Positions 1 to 11,640 of a DNA stretch of 64,000 bases are shown piece after piece (position 1 is the stretch's first letter; each line of letters opens with the position of its first letter). The DNA lies in the NCBI GenBank assembly GCA_013407085.1, contig JACCGJ010014704.1:57802-121801 (forward strand), given 5' to 3'. A program made the position numbers and the translations under genes. Below the pieces are notes generated by a model. It was not told the origin of the DNA, did not search any database, and saw only the letters and a program-made list of their open reading frames with translations. This DNA comes from Atriophallophorus winterbourni. Lineage: Eukaryota; Platyhelminthes; Trematoda; Plagiorchiida; Microphallidae.

Positions 1-1208
1 ACTAGACGAAGGTGAGGCTGTACATGCTTGCTACATCGATATTTCCAAAGCTACCGATAGAGTCAACCATGACATCTTGATCAAAAAGCTCGAATCATAT
101 GGAATAACGGAAATATTGCTAAATTTGATTAGGGACTATCTTACTGATAGACACGTCCAAGTTCGGGTAAGGAGCACCTTATCGAGAAAAATAGACGTCA
201 CGAGTGGAGTTCGCAAGGCTCGTTGCTTGGACCTCTTATATTCTTGCTGTATATGAACGATATAGTGGAGAATATTAGATGCAACTTGAGACTATTTGCC
301 GATGATATTAAAATATGGAAACGTGTCAGGTCTGGTAATGACTGTATGGCATTACAACGGGATCCAAGCATCTTATTTCGTTGGTCCCAGTCAAATGAGT
401 TACCATTCAACCCCGCGAAATGTGAAATGTTGCAGCTTGGAAAATCTCTGCACCGCACGTATCAGCTTGGCACGCAAGATCTCGTCTAAGCCACAGCAGA
501 AAAAGATCTTGGTATCTGGGTTTCGTTTAACCTTAAGCCTGAACAGCATTGTGGGATGGTGTACAATGAAGCTTTCTTCATCTTGAGTCTTCTCAAAAGA
601 ATATTACGGATTTTTACGCTCGAAACCCTACCCCGGGTAATTAACACGTACATACGTCCTGTTATGGAATATTCCATCCAAGCCTGAGCACCATGGCTGA
701 TGAAGGATATCGAACTACTCGACAGGATTTATCATCGTGTAACGAAGTTGGTCTCCCGGTACAAAAATTTGCCTTACACAGAGCGAATGTTAAAACTGAA
801 CCTACACGATTTTACCCAACGGCGGATATATAGTGACCTTAAGTTGACCTTCAAAATCATGCATTCTGTAAACCATCCCCTTAAACACTTGCTAAAGCCC
901 AATGACGTTACTCGAACACGAACACATTCAAAGGCTTTAAGCATATCGCATTCTTGTTTGGTTATATGTCGTAATTTTATCTCCGTTAAAATTTGTTTCA
1001 CTTGGAACTATTTGCCTGAAGAAATCACACGATCAGAATCTGTTGAGGGTTTCGCTTCCAAACTCGATGAGTTTATGACGAACCATGCAGTATGCGAGTG
1101 TCCCTATTGATTTTTGAGATATTTTATAATATAATTTATATTATAATTTCCACATACCTTGTCATCCTATGGTTATTGTTAAGCCTAATGCTTTTTCTAC
1201 CATAAAAT
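1..1208 (+). mobile_element. CR1-like LINE, 3' part of ORF2, decayed
   Basis: Non-LTR retrotransposon fragment cut by the window edge. The reverse transcriptase reads in pieces across several frames: an ISKATDRVNHDIL block at the start, a thumb-adjacent TSGV block near 200, and the catalytic box FADDIKIW at about 291-318. The CR1-type C-terminal region follows (IRPVMEYSIQA near 650; IYHRVTKL, YTERMLKLNLHDFTQRRI, and FTWNYLPEEI up to 1110). At least two frameshifts and an in-frame stop make it non-functional. The AT-rich stretch after 1110, with a Ttctaccataaa-like tail, resembles the 3' ends of the other CR1 copies here. What is seen: order and motifs; clade assignment is by recognition only. 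Confidence 0.85.
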
Positions 1209-2056
1209 TTTCTGAGTTCTTTTTGAGTTACCTTTAGTTCACTCACGGCGACCGTGATTGAAATGGTTTCATTTGTGATATAAATCGCATGTTTTCTCGG
1301 GGTGAATCCAGATGAATAAAACGTAAGACCTAACTGCAGCAAATACGCATTTAGTCCACACTCTGCAACGGTGTAGCAGCCTACCTAATCGCGTGGTTCC
1401 GTTATTGCTTTTGAAACATCACTGGATAACCCTATTGTCAAGTACGTTTTTCTGTTCGATTATAACGCCTAACAAAAATTTGTTACGTTGTTATTTTTGG
1501 TAGAACTTGTAAATCACATATTTTAACCGCTTATCATTTATTAATCTTAAAAAAATAATCCGTTGTTTCATATCGTATATGACACGGTCTTCATGCCAGA
1601 AATATGGCTCTCCCTCAGGTTGCATTCCTGATTAAAACTCTCCATAAAGTAAAACAATTTTCCATTGCATACACACGACACAGGCCGCGTAGGAATCGCT
1701 GTCTTATTCTAATGAGCGTTCTCGGTAGAAAAGAAATAGAACGCACTTTAGCATTTGCTACTTTATCCGTCAACGATATTTGTAAGATGTGAAGGTTGTA
1801 TTATGCGTGGGTGGTTAGGCATTCGCTGTAGTTCAGTAAAGCCATAGTACAGAAGCGCTGTATTCCATTATTTTGGCCTCATTCTCAGCTTTCCGTTACC
1901 CTAGACAATTTGCTTATCTGTCTCGGTATTTAACGAGCGGCTACAGCAATAGTTGAGCACAGATAAATAAAATTATGTACACGTTATTGTCCGTTTACCA
2001 TAGTTTTCGTTTTTGTTCATACTAATTGTGAACCCAAAGTATCTTCATGCCGACGA

Positions 2057-2065
2057 AAATCAGCA
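2057..2065 (+). repeat. Target-site duplication, left, of the RTE LINE
   Basis: AAATCAGCA here is repeated exactly at 5297-5305, on either side of the RTE element. The paralogous locus near 48320 has a single, uninterrupted version (GACGAACATCAG followed directly by the continuation found at 5306), so the pre-insertion state is visible in the same window. Confidence 0.88.
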
Positions 2066-5000
2066 TCAGAGAAGCCCCGTAGGTAGATAACTGGCGCACA
2101 GCGCGTTTATCTGCTAGCTCCCTGCTGCCTTGTACGTTACACTTGACTATGCAAAGGCTAGAGAGGTGTACTCGAACAAACACCAAGTGGTGCTGGGGAC
2201 ATCCCTTTTACATAATCCCCGAGAAACTTCATGACGATATCTCAACGTATATCTCAGCTCTCTGCTACGGCGTTCCCGAGACGCGACGCGCCCTTGGCTC
2301 TCCCAGCGGCTGGGGTGAAGAGTAAGCTAGCTGGGGCCATAAATATCCGTAAGGACTTTTATCTGGGATGTTGGAACGTACGGACACTGCTTGACGTTGG
2401 TAGTCAAGCAACCACGATGCGCTCTTTATTGGACTACCAAGTAGATGTTGCTTGTCTTTTCGAGGTCCACCTTTCCGGACACGGATCCAAATCGATCAAG
2501 GTCCCCGGAGTTGATCGTACTTATTGGCTTTATATAGTGGTCCCGAGGATAGATCTGGTCAGCATGGACTAGCGATAGCGCTCAGCGACCATAATAAACA
2601 AGCACTCATGTCATTGATGCCCGTATCCTCGAGAATTGCGGTGGTTCGGCTGGTTCGTTTTGGTGTATGCCCTAACCCTTTCAGCCGACCAAACTACAAA
2701 AGACGACTTTTATAACCAACTTCAATTCGTAGTCGATAGAGTTGCTGGAAACGACGTAATGGTTGTGGCTGGTGACTGGAACGCTCGTACAGGATCAGCA
2801 GATTCCGCAACAAACCAAATCCTGGAAAAATTTGGCCTAGGGCAGCGCTGCGCGATGGCGATCGACTGATCGAGTTTGCGGCCTACAATCACCTATGTTC
2901 CTGTAACACTAAATTCCAGCACACTAAAAAACACTTGGTCACATGGTACTCGAACGATGGTACAACGGCGAACCAGATCGATTATTTTCCAATTCGCGCA
3001 CGTTGGATGTCTTCAGTGCTCGACTGTAGGTCCTATCGTGGAGCCGAAACAGGGAACGCAGCAGGCACCGATCACACACTTGTTCGCGCAAAGCTCCGAC
3101 TTCGCCTGCTAAACCGCCAAAGGAAAACTCCTAGGAAGCGCTTAAACTTGGAAGCCTTAGGAAACCCGACCAACGTAAGAAGCTCATTGACGAAATCGCT
3201 GAGCGGTTGGATGGGAGTGATGCATCAGTCGAACAATAGTGGTCCAGACTGAAGACCGCTACTCAGACTGCAGCACTAAAAACCCTAGGCACCGCTTCTC
3301 GTCGCCGACGGGATTGGATTTCTCAGAACACCATCGAGCTCTCTGCCCGGGCAAGAGACGCCCGAATGCATGGTGCATCTGATTATCGCCTCCTTAGGAG
3401 AGCTGCCACACGATCAGCCCGCAAGGATCGTCAGCTATATTGGGCGGAAACCGCATCCGAAATCTAAGCCGCAGCAAGTATAGGAGATTTTGGACGACTG
3501 TTTCGCATGATTCACAGAGCACCTGGAAGCTGTGGTTTTTGCACGAATCTTCGAGATTCGTCAGGACAGATGATATTTGACCTTCATCAAAAGATAGATA
3601 GGTGGGTTGAGCACTTCAGTCAGCTACTGAACGGCCCGTCATCTATCAATGCAGTATTCACTTACCCGATAAATAGCTGTGAATACCCGGTCAACTGCGA
3701 GGCACCATCAGAATACGAGATATCAAGTGTTTTACGACGAATGCAGAATGGTAAATCGCCGGGTGAGGACGGAATTTCCGTTGAACTTATTAAAGCCTGT
3801 GCCGACGTATTATTATCTTCGCTACATCGGCTGTTTTTTCGATCTGGGAGACGGAAGTTTTCCAATCAGACTGGGGGATGTCTATCATGCTATCACTGCC
3901 GAAACGTGGAAATCGGTGTGCTCCAATTACCGCGGAATAAGTCTAATCGACACCGCTGATAAAATGTTTGCAACGCTCCTGCTCAATCGGCTCTCCGTCG
4001 AATGAAATCTGCGCATTAGAGTTAACCAAGGTGGATTTCGCCCTGGGATGGGTTGCGTAGATAAAATATTTACTTTACACAGGATCCTCGAGCATCGTGC
4101 ACGGTATCAACAGCAAACGATAGCTTGCTTTATTGACTTCCGCGCCGCCTTCGACTCCGTAGACCAGGGTTGTGTATGGGACATCATTCTATCGGATGGG
4201 GTTCCATTAAAGCTCGTCAACCTAATCAGAGCCTATTACAGCTCTACAAGGGGACGGGTTCGTGTCTACGGCGAAGAATCGCGTGAGTTTAACTTGCACA
4301 CAGGAATCAGGCAAGGTTGCCCGCTATCGCTGATTATGTTTAACTATGTCGTAGACTGAATAATGAACCAGGCGTTAACAGACCATCAAGGGGTGCAAAT
4401 TTCAACGGATCTATGGATTTCCGACCTTGACTACGCTGACGATATAGTCGTTCTGAACGACAATACCGAAATGCTGCGAAGCGTTTTAGACCGCATTAGT
4501 GCCACTGCCGCGAACGTCGGTCTTGAGATAAACGCGGCTAAAACCAAGGCATTTTTTTATACCGACACACCAGGCATCCAGCCACTTCGCGTCCAGGGTT
4601 GTCCGATTGAATACAGAACAGACTTTAAATATCTCGGCTCAAGTATATTGCCCAATGGTCAGGCGAAAGATGAAGTGAAGTTAAGGGTCGATCGTGCTCG
4701 TAATGCGTTTTTGCAGTTGAAAGGCACCCTTTGGCGCAAGCCCGGGATCAGCCTAAAAACTAAGACGCGTGTTTATCAAGCAGCGATCCGCCCTGTACTG
4801 CTTTATGGATGCGAGACATGGCCTTTAAGGCCACAGGATGTACGCACATTAGAAGTGTTCGACCATTGGTGCCTTAGGGTAATCTTGGGCATCCGATATA
4901 CTGACCGAGTATCTAACGCAGCCGTACGAGAGCGTTGCAGCGGACTATCTCCACTTTCCGCTCACATACAACGGCGAAGGCTGCAATGGTTTGGCCACGT

Positions 5001-5296
5001 CCTCCGAAAGACAGACACAGCACTTCCAAAACTCGTCATCGACCCCAAACCCGTTCGCACCTGGCGTCGACGGCATGGTGGTCAAATGAAAACCTGGCTG
5101 TCAACTGTGAAAGAGGATGTAGACACTCTGGTTCTGCGTACCGTCTACGGAGTTCGCAGGTGGGAACGAGATTAGATCACGATCTGCAACGATCTCGCCT
5201 CCGATCGACGTGCGTGGGCTGGTGCGATCTCAGACATCAATGAAGCCGGCTAATCCACCAGTGGAACCAGCCGCACAAAAGTAAAAGTAAGTAAGT
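2066..5296 (+). mobile_element. Full-length RTE-clade LINE, mutated
   Basis: A 3231-bp non-LTR retrotransposon with both ends defined by a 9-bp target duplication. It begins with a GC-richer 5' UTR (2066-2230). The AP endonuclease follows, with CWNVRTLLD near 2365 and GDWNAR near 2770. The reverse transcriptase comes next: KSPGEDGISVELIKAC (about 3760), NYRGISLIDTADKMF (3930), QGGFRPGMGCVD (4027), a CFIDFRAAFDSVD block (4130), GIRQGCP (4304) and the catalytic box LDYADDIVVL (4425-4454). The C-terminal RTE region RRRLQWFGHVLRK is at about 4970-5015. The 3' end is a short GTAA-rich tail (AAGTAAAAGTAAGTAAGTAA). Several frameshifts and stops (for example after NYVVD at 4357) show it is dead, but it is far better preserved than the CR1 copies. 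It is absent from the paralogous site, so it inserted after the segmental duplication. RTE clade, as in schistosome SR2-type elements, is by motif recognition. Confidence 0.93.
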
Positions 5297-5305
5297 AAAT
5301 CAGCA
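5297..5305 (+). repeat. Target-site duplication, right, of the RTE LINE
   Basis: AAATCAGCA, exact copy of 2057-2065. The sequence that follows (from 5306) resumes the alignment with the right duplication copy near 48325. Confidence 0.88.
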
Positions 5306-7735
5306 CATTAGCGACCGAAACTGCTCTTACGAATGAGCACCGAAAGTTCTATCGTCAGCAAAAAGCAGATCACGGATTGTCAACACTTAGCTTGATTTGT
5401 GCTCTCAAACGTTTTACATTGAAAACTGAGCAATAAGCCGTGCAAAGAAAATGGTAAACGGTGGCAGAGCACGGAAACATGCTTGTCTGGCGCTTCGGCG
5501 AATTTTGAAAGTTTCTGAAGTGCAACCAGTTAAATGAACTGAACCCATCATACCACGGTGGAAAGCAATAATGAGTTGAAAGAACATATAATATCGATCA
5601 TTTTGAGAGATCCATTTTTACTGAAACAGTCAAAAGCTTTCTTTTAATTAATTATATTGCATATTAGGGCGTACGCTTTTCCCGGCATTTTCTTGAAGTT
5701 ATCTAAAGGAGAAAATCGTGTCTATGATTGATCTTTCGCTGTGAACTCCACACTTTGATTCGAAGTAACGTTTATCCTCTAATTAATGTAGTCGAGTCTG
5801 TGAAACCTTAGCAAAGCATTTATATTGATTGTTTGGAGGAGTGATCATACGGTGATTGTAGCATTCGGCTCTATAATTTTTGTTCTCACACAACACTGCA
5901 GAATCAATGAATGCATTGGCAGCTTCAAACCTGTTTTATGGTTTTTGATGAGACTTGATGAAATTCTATTGTCACCAGAGGCATCGCCACTTGATCGCTC
6001 ATCGAGATTTAGGGGAGAATCAAGTGAGTTAACTTATTGGTGAACGCTCAGCCCATTTAAGTGTCCACGGTACAATATTGCCGACCTTAGAGTAGATGGC
6101 AGAGAACTGCTCGACTCATTTTCCCATCTGCTTAGTTCAATCAATAATTGATTTACCATATGGTGAATTGATAGGAGCTGTTTTAAGTTTCTTTGAATCG
6201 CTTGATCCCTGTTAGGGTTCGTTTGAACAGCATAAAAATTGACCGTTTCTCGTCCTGGACAAGAGTCATCACAGAAGCTTTGCATTGCAACTTGTCGCTA
6301 GTTCGTGTTGTCTTTAAACCAAAAGAACGGAGAGTTCATTGATGTATTGCGGTAATCGGGTAAAAAGGTTAAATCTGGTGTTTTTTGCCTATTCAACTTG
6401 TGAAAGATAGCAAGAATCTCAAAGCTGTATGAGGTAGTCCGATACGACAGACATTTATTTGGATGTATATTTACTATATATACATTTGCAGAGCGATCTC
6501 ACGAAGCGAACCAGATTATAGCGTACTATCAATGAATAACAGTTCTCCGTAATAGAATCTGCGAAAGGTCATTCACAGCTTTTGTTTAAAATATTTCAAA
6601 CAACTCAGAATTATTGTTTATAATAAAATTTAATATAAAATAATAATACTTATGAGTAATAAATGTTACAAATTAAAACTGCTGTGAGTAGATTGTGAGT
6701 AGATTTGCATGTAATATATTATCACTTGCAGAACATATCTCTACGCAAAGAACGTGACTAACTATTTAACTCGGAATCATTGTTGAATGAACGATAGTTG
6801 TAAATCGGTATATTAAGCAAGAAATTGGATCTTCTCATGGTATTGACTCTGAACCCGTTTCGTGTGGTTACGTCACAAAATTGTGTACACCGTTCCAGAT
6901 ATAACGCACGTTTTCTAATCCTGGTTAAGCTCTAATTAATCTTCACAAGTGGTCTTAAAACGTTTCCAAAAGGTTTTCAAAAAGTGACACGAAAAACCGG
7001 CATCATGTGTCATCCGTTGCAAAATGGTGGTTGTGAAATCAAACATTTTTTTACATCCCATTTTTCAAATAAGCAAAATGAAGACAGCCTGGATTTGTTT
7101 TAACGATTTTAACGTACGACTAACAATTTACCTCGAAAAGTTATAGGCCCATCTGAAGTAACACAATTATTAGAAAAATGTAAGAATATTAATTACTTGT
7201 ATTCGAGCAGAGCGAACAAGTGATACAACAAAAATCATCAGAAATGTGCGCCTGCTAAAGCCAAAAACGCCCAAAGTCTGTTCATCAACTTACAAATTGA
7301 ACGTACAAGAGCAGTAGTGCAGTATTTTAACGAAGCTTTCCGGGAAATCAGCTCTATCTCTGAATTAGTAACTCAACGGTGTGCAGAATCAGCATCAACA
7401 GGAATTGGATGAAAATACGGATTATGGCTTGACGAAACCATCGCCAGTTAACCAACAAAAAACGCTGACTCCTTTCAAACACTTAGAAATCATGTCATTG
7501 AACTAATTGCTGAAGAAAACATACTTTCAAATTGAAGCGAAATCCAAAGCTCAACTACCAAATTGTGAAGAAGCAGTGTTAGGTGAAACCAGGAGTGGCG
7601 GCCATACGGACACAAACTGTAATAGTCACCAATGCAGTTGAAACAGCCGATGTGCTCGTGAACTATTATGATACAGTATTCCCTCAAAATAACTAGAAAT
7701 CAATCACAGAATAAAGGATTATTGTGAAATAGTTA
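5306..7735. other. Non-coding stretch, shared with 48325-50755
   Basis: No gene, RNA or recognisable element was found here. Open frames are short and not conserved in frame with the paralogous copy, which argues against coding. The two copies align throughout with many small indels. Confidence 0.6.
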
Positions 7736-8150
7736 GCACTACATAAAATCACAGAATTACAGTATGGGTAAAATGTGAAAAATAATAGTAAACAACGAGT
7801 AGAGTATATCAAATGTATGGGTCATGAATGATGTTCTTTTGCAATTTCCCCAATTTCGCTTCAAATATCGCTAGGCAAAGAGATTCAACCACATTTTGAG
7901 GTAGTGAATTTCAAATGAATATACCACTTACCACAAAGAAATGGCGCCGTTTATCAATACGGAAACATAAGTCGTAAATAGATAAGGTATATTCACGTGT
8001 CACTTTCTCGCCACACACTTCAAACAAGTTTCTGGGTAAATGTCCTTTGGTAGACACAATTCTATGGATCAGATTAATATCGCGTCGTAACCACCTTTGG
8101 GTTAAGTCACATAGACCTATACATCGCAATCTTTCTGTGTACGGAATATT
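7736..8150 (-). mobile_element. CR1-like LINE 3' fragment
   Basis: On the minus strand the C-terminal CR1 motif PYTERLRCIGLCDLTQRWLRRDI is readable around 8040-8140, and an NSLPQNVVES block near 7910 is joined to it by frameshift. The AT-rich 3' tail runs down to about 7740. It abuts, head to head, the plus-strand CR1 fragment that starts at about 8150. The same junction exists at 50760-51190, so the nested arrangement predates the segmental duplication. Confidence 0.75.
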
Positions 8151-8687
8151 ATGTTGTGGTATCCATGGCAGACTATTAACCTGGTTAAAAAATACCTGAA
8201 TGATCGGCTTGTGCAAGTTTCTGTGGACGGTGATTTTCCTCAATCGGTATCCGTTACAAGTGGCATACCTCAACTATCCGTCCTCAGAGTGATTCTCTTC
8301 GAACTTTATTCCAATAATCTACAGGCATCCATCAAGTCTAACATCGTGCTGATCGCGGACGATATAAAAGTGTGATCGAGGATCAATAAGCTGGAAGATT
8401 TCGAACTGCTTCTGAATGACCTGGACAACCTCCACGCTTGTTTCCTGAAAAGCCGCTCATTCTCCAATTTTCAAAAAAGACATGGTGAACCTTGAAGAAT
8501 ATGTGGAAATTCACTATTACCTTGGTGCGCACAGCCCATTGCGGACCATGCAAAAAGGACTTGTGTTTTGTTGCACAGCAGTAAGAACACGCAGCAATGC
8601 GATTAACCAAATTCTTTTCATCCAAACATTAACAGCGATTAATAGCATCGGGCAATATTCAACCAAGCACAATAATTCAATGTTTGT

Positions 8688-8700
8688 AGTCACAGAGTGA
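8688..8700 (+). repeat. Target-site duplication, left, of a hammerhead repeat
   Basis: AGTCACAGAGTGA here pairs with AGTCACAGAATGA at 9010-9022 (12 of 13 identical). The paralogous locus near 51710 has one AGTCACAGAG followed by the downstream flank, that is, the empty site. Confidence 0.82.
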
Positions 8701-9009
8701 TTTGTTGCTCACATTCCCCGAAATTACATTCCACTGCCGGTTTCTGGCTGTTTGCCGTCATCAGGTGAAGACAGTAAGATTAGGTTCAATGAGCCTTGGA
8801 ACAGTGGGTAAATGGTAAACAAGTGTCTAATTGAATGCCACTGTTGCGTAGGGTTCGCACAACGAACCACGATGTTCAAACACAGAATTACATAGTGACT
8901 TCTGGTCAATCAGTCAAGGCGCTTATGGATGACCAAAGTGATGTGTTGCTCACATACCCCGAAATTATACTCCACTACCGGTTTCTGGCTGTTTTCAGTC
9001 ATCAGGTGG
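8701..9009 (-). mobile_element. Family A hammerhead repeat insertion (about 1.3 units)
   Basis: A 309-bp insertion bounded by a 13-bp target duplication and missing from the paralogue. On the minus strand it starts at a hammerhead core, runs one 240-bp unit, includes a second core, and ends about 30 bases after it. It is homologous to the 240-bp tandem array at 28021-28680. No protein is encoded. This is the structure expected of a retrozyme-like non-autonomous element: ribozymes near both ends of a 240-bp unit. The mobilising enzyme is not identifiable from this copy; the Penelope-like element in this window is a candidate by analogy with known hammerhead-bearing Penelope elements. Confidence 0.85.
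8731..8769 (-). ncRNA. Hammerhead ribozyme core, family A (decayed)
   Basis: Minus strand: CTGATGA, a stem II with GGC/GCC around an AAACA loop, GAAA, then CCGGCA and GTGG. The cleavage triplet is GCA instead of GUA, which removes the conserved U and should inactivate cleavage. It lies exactly 240 bases from the core at 8971-9010. Confidence 0.7.
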
Positions 9010-9010
9010 A
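8971..9010 (-). ncRNA. Hammerhead ribozyme core, family A (intact core)
   Basis: Minus strand: TCCAC, CTGATGA, a stem II region, GAAA, CCGGTA, GTGGA. Stem I is a perfect 5-bp pairing (UCCAC with GUGGA). All invariant core bases (CUGANGA, GAAA, UH) are present, with a GUA cleavage triplet. Stem III is the self-complementary ACCGGU, so activity is expected mainly as a dimer. Confidence 0.85.
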
Positions 9011-9022
9011 GTCACAGAATGA
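9010..9022 (+). repeat. Target-site duplication, right, of a hammerhead repeat
   Basis: AGTCACAGAATGA, one mismatch from 8688-8700. Confidence 0.82.
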
Positions 9023-9983
9023 CAGACACACATGACGGGCATGTCGGTGAGGTTGGTCGCAACAGGTGTATTGATAAGCAACGCTCTAGTGTGGTTGAGA
9101 CACAGCAGCTCCGTCTACATAATAGAAATTGTGTCTTCTAAAGAGAATCTTTAGTGTGGTTCTCAAAACAAAAAATCCCCCGTATAACAAATACGTACAT
9201 TCACAGTTCAAGCCTGGTCGTATTGGTTTAAAAAGATGTCGCAACCTTGCAAAGAATATATCTTCGAGCTGCTAATCTTGTCGCCAGACTCAACTAGAAA
9301 ACAAACAGTGAGCTAATTACAACCCTACACTTATTCGATTACCCAGGTCGTCGTCACACAGGGTATTGGATTTTGGCTTACAAAAAGTGAAATACGTCAA
9401 ATCATTCTTTGCTATGCTTAGTTAATCTACAGGGCTCGTATGAGACAAGAGCTCAAAAATTGACTGTCCCCCATTAACAAACCACTGTAGACGACATTTT
9501 TGCCGTACGAGTTTGTTTTACGCGTAACAATATACACGATTATGTTGTGAACTCACCGAATCACATCATGTTGAACACAGTACTTGATGCTCTATCGGCC
9601 CTACACCCATGCATCGAAGAAAACTATACATACTGACACCATGCATCCACACTGTGCAAACGACAAAAAATTTCTGCCCTTTTGATTTTTAACTGATTCT
9701 TGCGCTGTCCATTATGCAACCGAATCCAGATTTATATTAGAAGCAGTTCCTATATTATTCTTTGGTTTTGTGTAAAGCAATGTGCATTTTAGACCATTAA
9801 AATTGAATAGTTCGAAATCGAATTACATTACATATTTGGGATTGACGTTCAATGTATTCGATATGACAAATGTCACGTATAATCATAAATAAGACAGAGG
9901 ATAGCATTTAACATTAGTGAGTTCTACTGTTTGATAAATGGCATGTAGAACGAGTTAAACTCATGGTCAATAACAAAGATTCT

Positions 9984-10202
9984 CATTTGCATGCAATTCC
10001 ATCACACAGCCCAAGAATGTTTTCATGCTGTTTGCACTGATCAGAGAGAGACAGTACGATCAGGCTCCGTATGCCTTTAAACAATAGTGAACAAGTTGCG
10101 CTTGTAAGTATGCGAATCCTGATCCTACTCTCCCTACCTGATGCGTGAAAACTGAGATAAACCGGTCATACGGTTGCGTGTGTGATGGAAATGCATGCAA
10201 AT
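9984..10202. repeat. Family B hammerhead repeat, inverted pair
   Basis: A foldback unit: the outer ends are CATTTGCATGCAATTCCATC on the left and its inverse GATGGAAATGCATGCAAAT on the right. Inside each end is a decayed hammerhead core facing outward. The left, minus-strand core at about 10011-10050 has CTGATCA, GTGC/GCAT around AAACA, and GAAAA. The right, plus-strand core at about 10135-10175 has CTGATGC, then AAACCGGTC. The centre (GATCAGGCTCC ... AATCCTGATC) is also inverted. The pair is shared with 52670-52905. Confidence 0.7.
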
Positions 10203-11640
10203 ACCGATTTTATTAAGTTCTATTTATGAAAAATTTATATGTACAATCTTGTTTCGTAGAATCACGCTAAGGTCATCCTTTCTGTCTGCGTTAAAACCAT
10301 TTTAAACGACATTGTTCAAGCTACTTAATGAGTGCGCGATCGATTAATTGAATCATAAAAGGCCAAATTAAAAATGTAACTTGCAAATTCATTTTACAAA
10401 TCAAAATAGCTTACCAATAGAAAGCGTGGCAATGTCTGAAATTAATAATTGTGTATTATTATTAAGATTATTGCTGATTCAAATGCACTGGTGTGGTCCG
10501 CTGAGCACGGTGCACGACAAACCAATAATGACAATATTCTACTGGGCCCTTCCAAGTCATTTTGACATAAAAAATGTAAATCACTAAATGATTCTCTTTA
10601 ATTGTAAGCTGTTAGTTACGTATCATGCTACCTTTCTCGAAAAGTTCTCTTAACCTAAATTACTCATCAACTTCTTCAACATGTTTAACCGTGATCCTCG
10701 AAATTGACAAATATATCATATTGTTCTTATAATCTACGGATTTAAAGTGATTTAAACGTGGCCAATCAATTTTTGAATTTAATACTGATTCAATCATGCA
10801 TTAGATTACAAAAATATACACTATGTTTGATTTCGGAATTTCAAATCTCAGATTAAGAGCTATAAATATTAAATAAGTAAAGTTAACAGCTTATACATGG
10901 AGAAGGCTGTCATGTTGTGTAAAGACGACGATGAGTTCTAATCACGAGCTTTCGAATGCTATTTAGAACTCAACCATCTATCACAACATAAGAGCATGAA
11001 ACGCTGAAAATGCAACCAGAAATGCGAAATCGTAATATTTCGCGTTTTGCATATATTGCATTAGAATGGTTCAAGCTACAACTACTCCAGAATATGGACA
11101 ACGTCAGCGGCAATCAACGATATGCTATTCGTTGAGTTCGGTCAAGCGAGCCCTGTGTGACGAGGGCTTGAATTGTACCGATTGGCACGAACTTGACTGG
11201 CAAATCTCATCGAAGTGACAACCGGGACGGACATGTTTGAGGATCAGCGTTGTGGCTGCTTGCATTGCCTATATAACATTGGCTTGTGTTTTTTTATTTG
11301 TCCTGAGCATAATAAACAACTTCGACCAATCGACTTCTCTTGCGGTATGGGATTCGCGGGTGTATTCGCGTTGGACAGATTGACTTCAGGGATAAATCTA
11401 GACGCAATCGATGGTCGGGCGTGCAACGCGGGGGTAACGTGATTATGGTTGGCCTGATTTTCGCCAGGCACCGCTTTTTGTCTTGAAATGAACTGAGGTA
11501 ATCACTTCCGGATTCTCTCCACTCAACCGCTACACTATCAAAATTTACAGCGAAATTGAGATACATTATTCCAAATAAAAACTTATCAAAATAAAAAGCA
11601 ATTTATGGAACGCATATTCTAGTAAGTTTTTCGAATAAAA
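10203..11640. other. Non-coding stretch, no recognised feature
   Basis: AT-rich. Only short unconserved open frames are present. The part from about 10527 onward is absent from the right duplication copy. Confidence 0.5.

Larger units (their letters stand above)
8151..9825 (+). mobile_element. CR1-like LINE, RT to 3' end, interrupted
   Basis: Plus-strand RT pieces: YLNDRLVQVSVDG near 8190, TSGIPQ near 8255 and the degenerate catalytic box IADDIKV at about 8352-8374 (IADD in place of the usual FADD). Decayed C-terminal sequence follows. The 3' end at about 9785-9825 has the motif TTTTAGACCATTAAAATTGA, which recurs in the same role at 31208-31230 and 52466-52490. A hammerhead repeat (8701-9009) splits this copy but not its paralogue at 51190-52490. 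Stops are frequent. Confidence 0.78.

Noticed and set aside
1604..1792. Open frame of 62 residues.
   Set aside because: Not conserved as a frame in the paralogous copy near 47840-48010 despite DNA similarity; no motif.
6034..6285. 83-residue minus frame that might be a gene.
   Set aside because: The paralogous region (48900-49260) does not keep it; no domain recognised.
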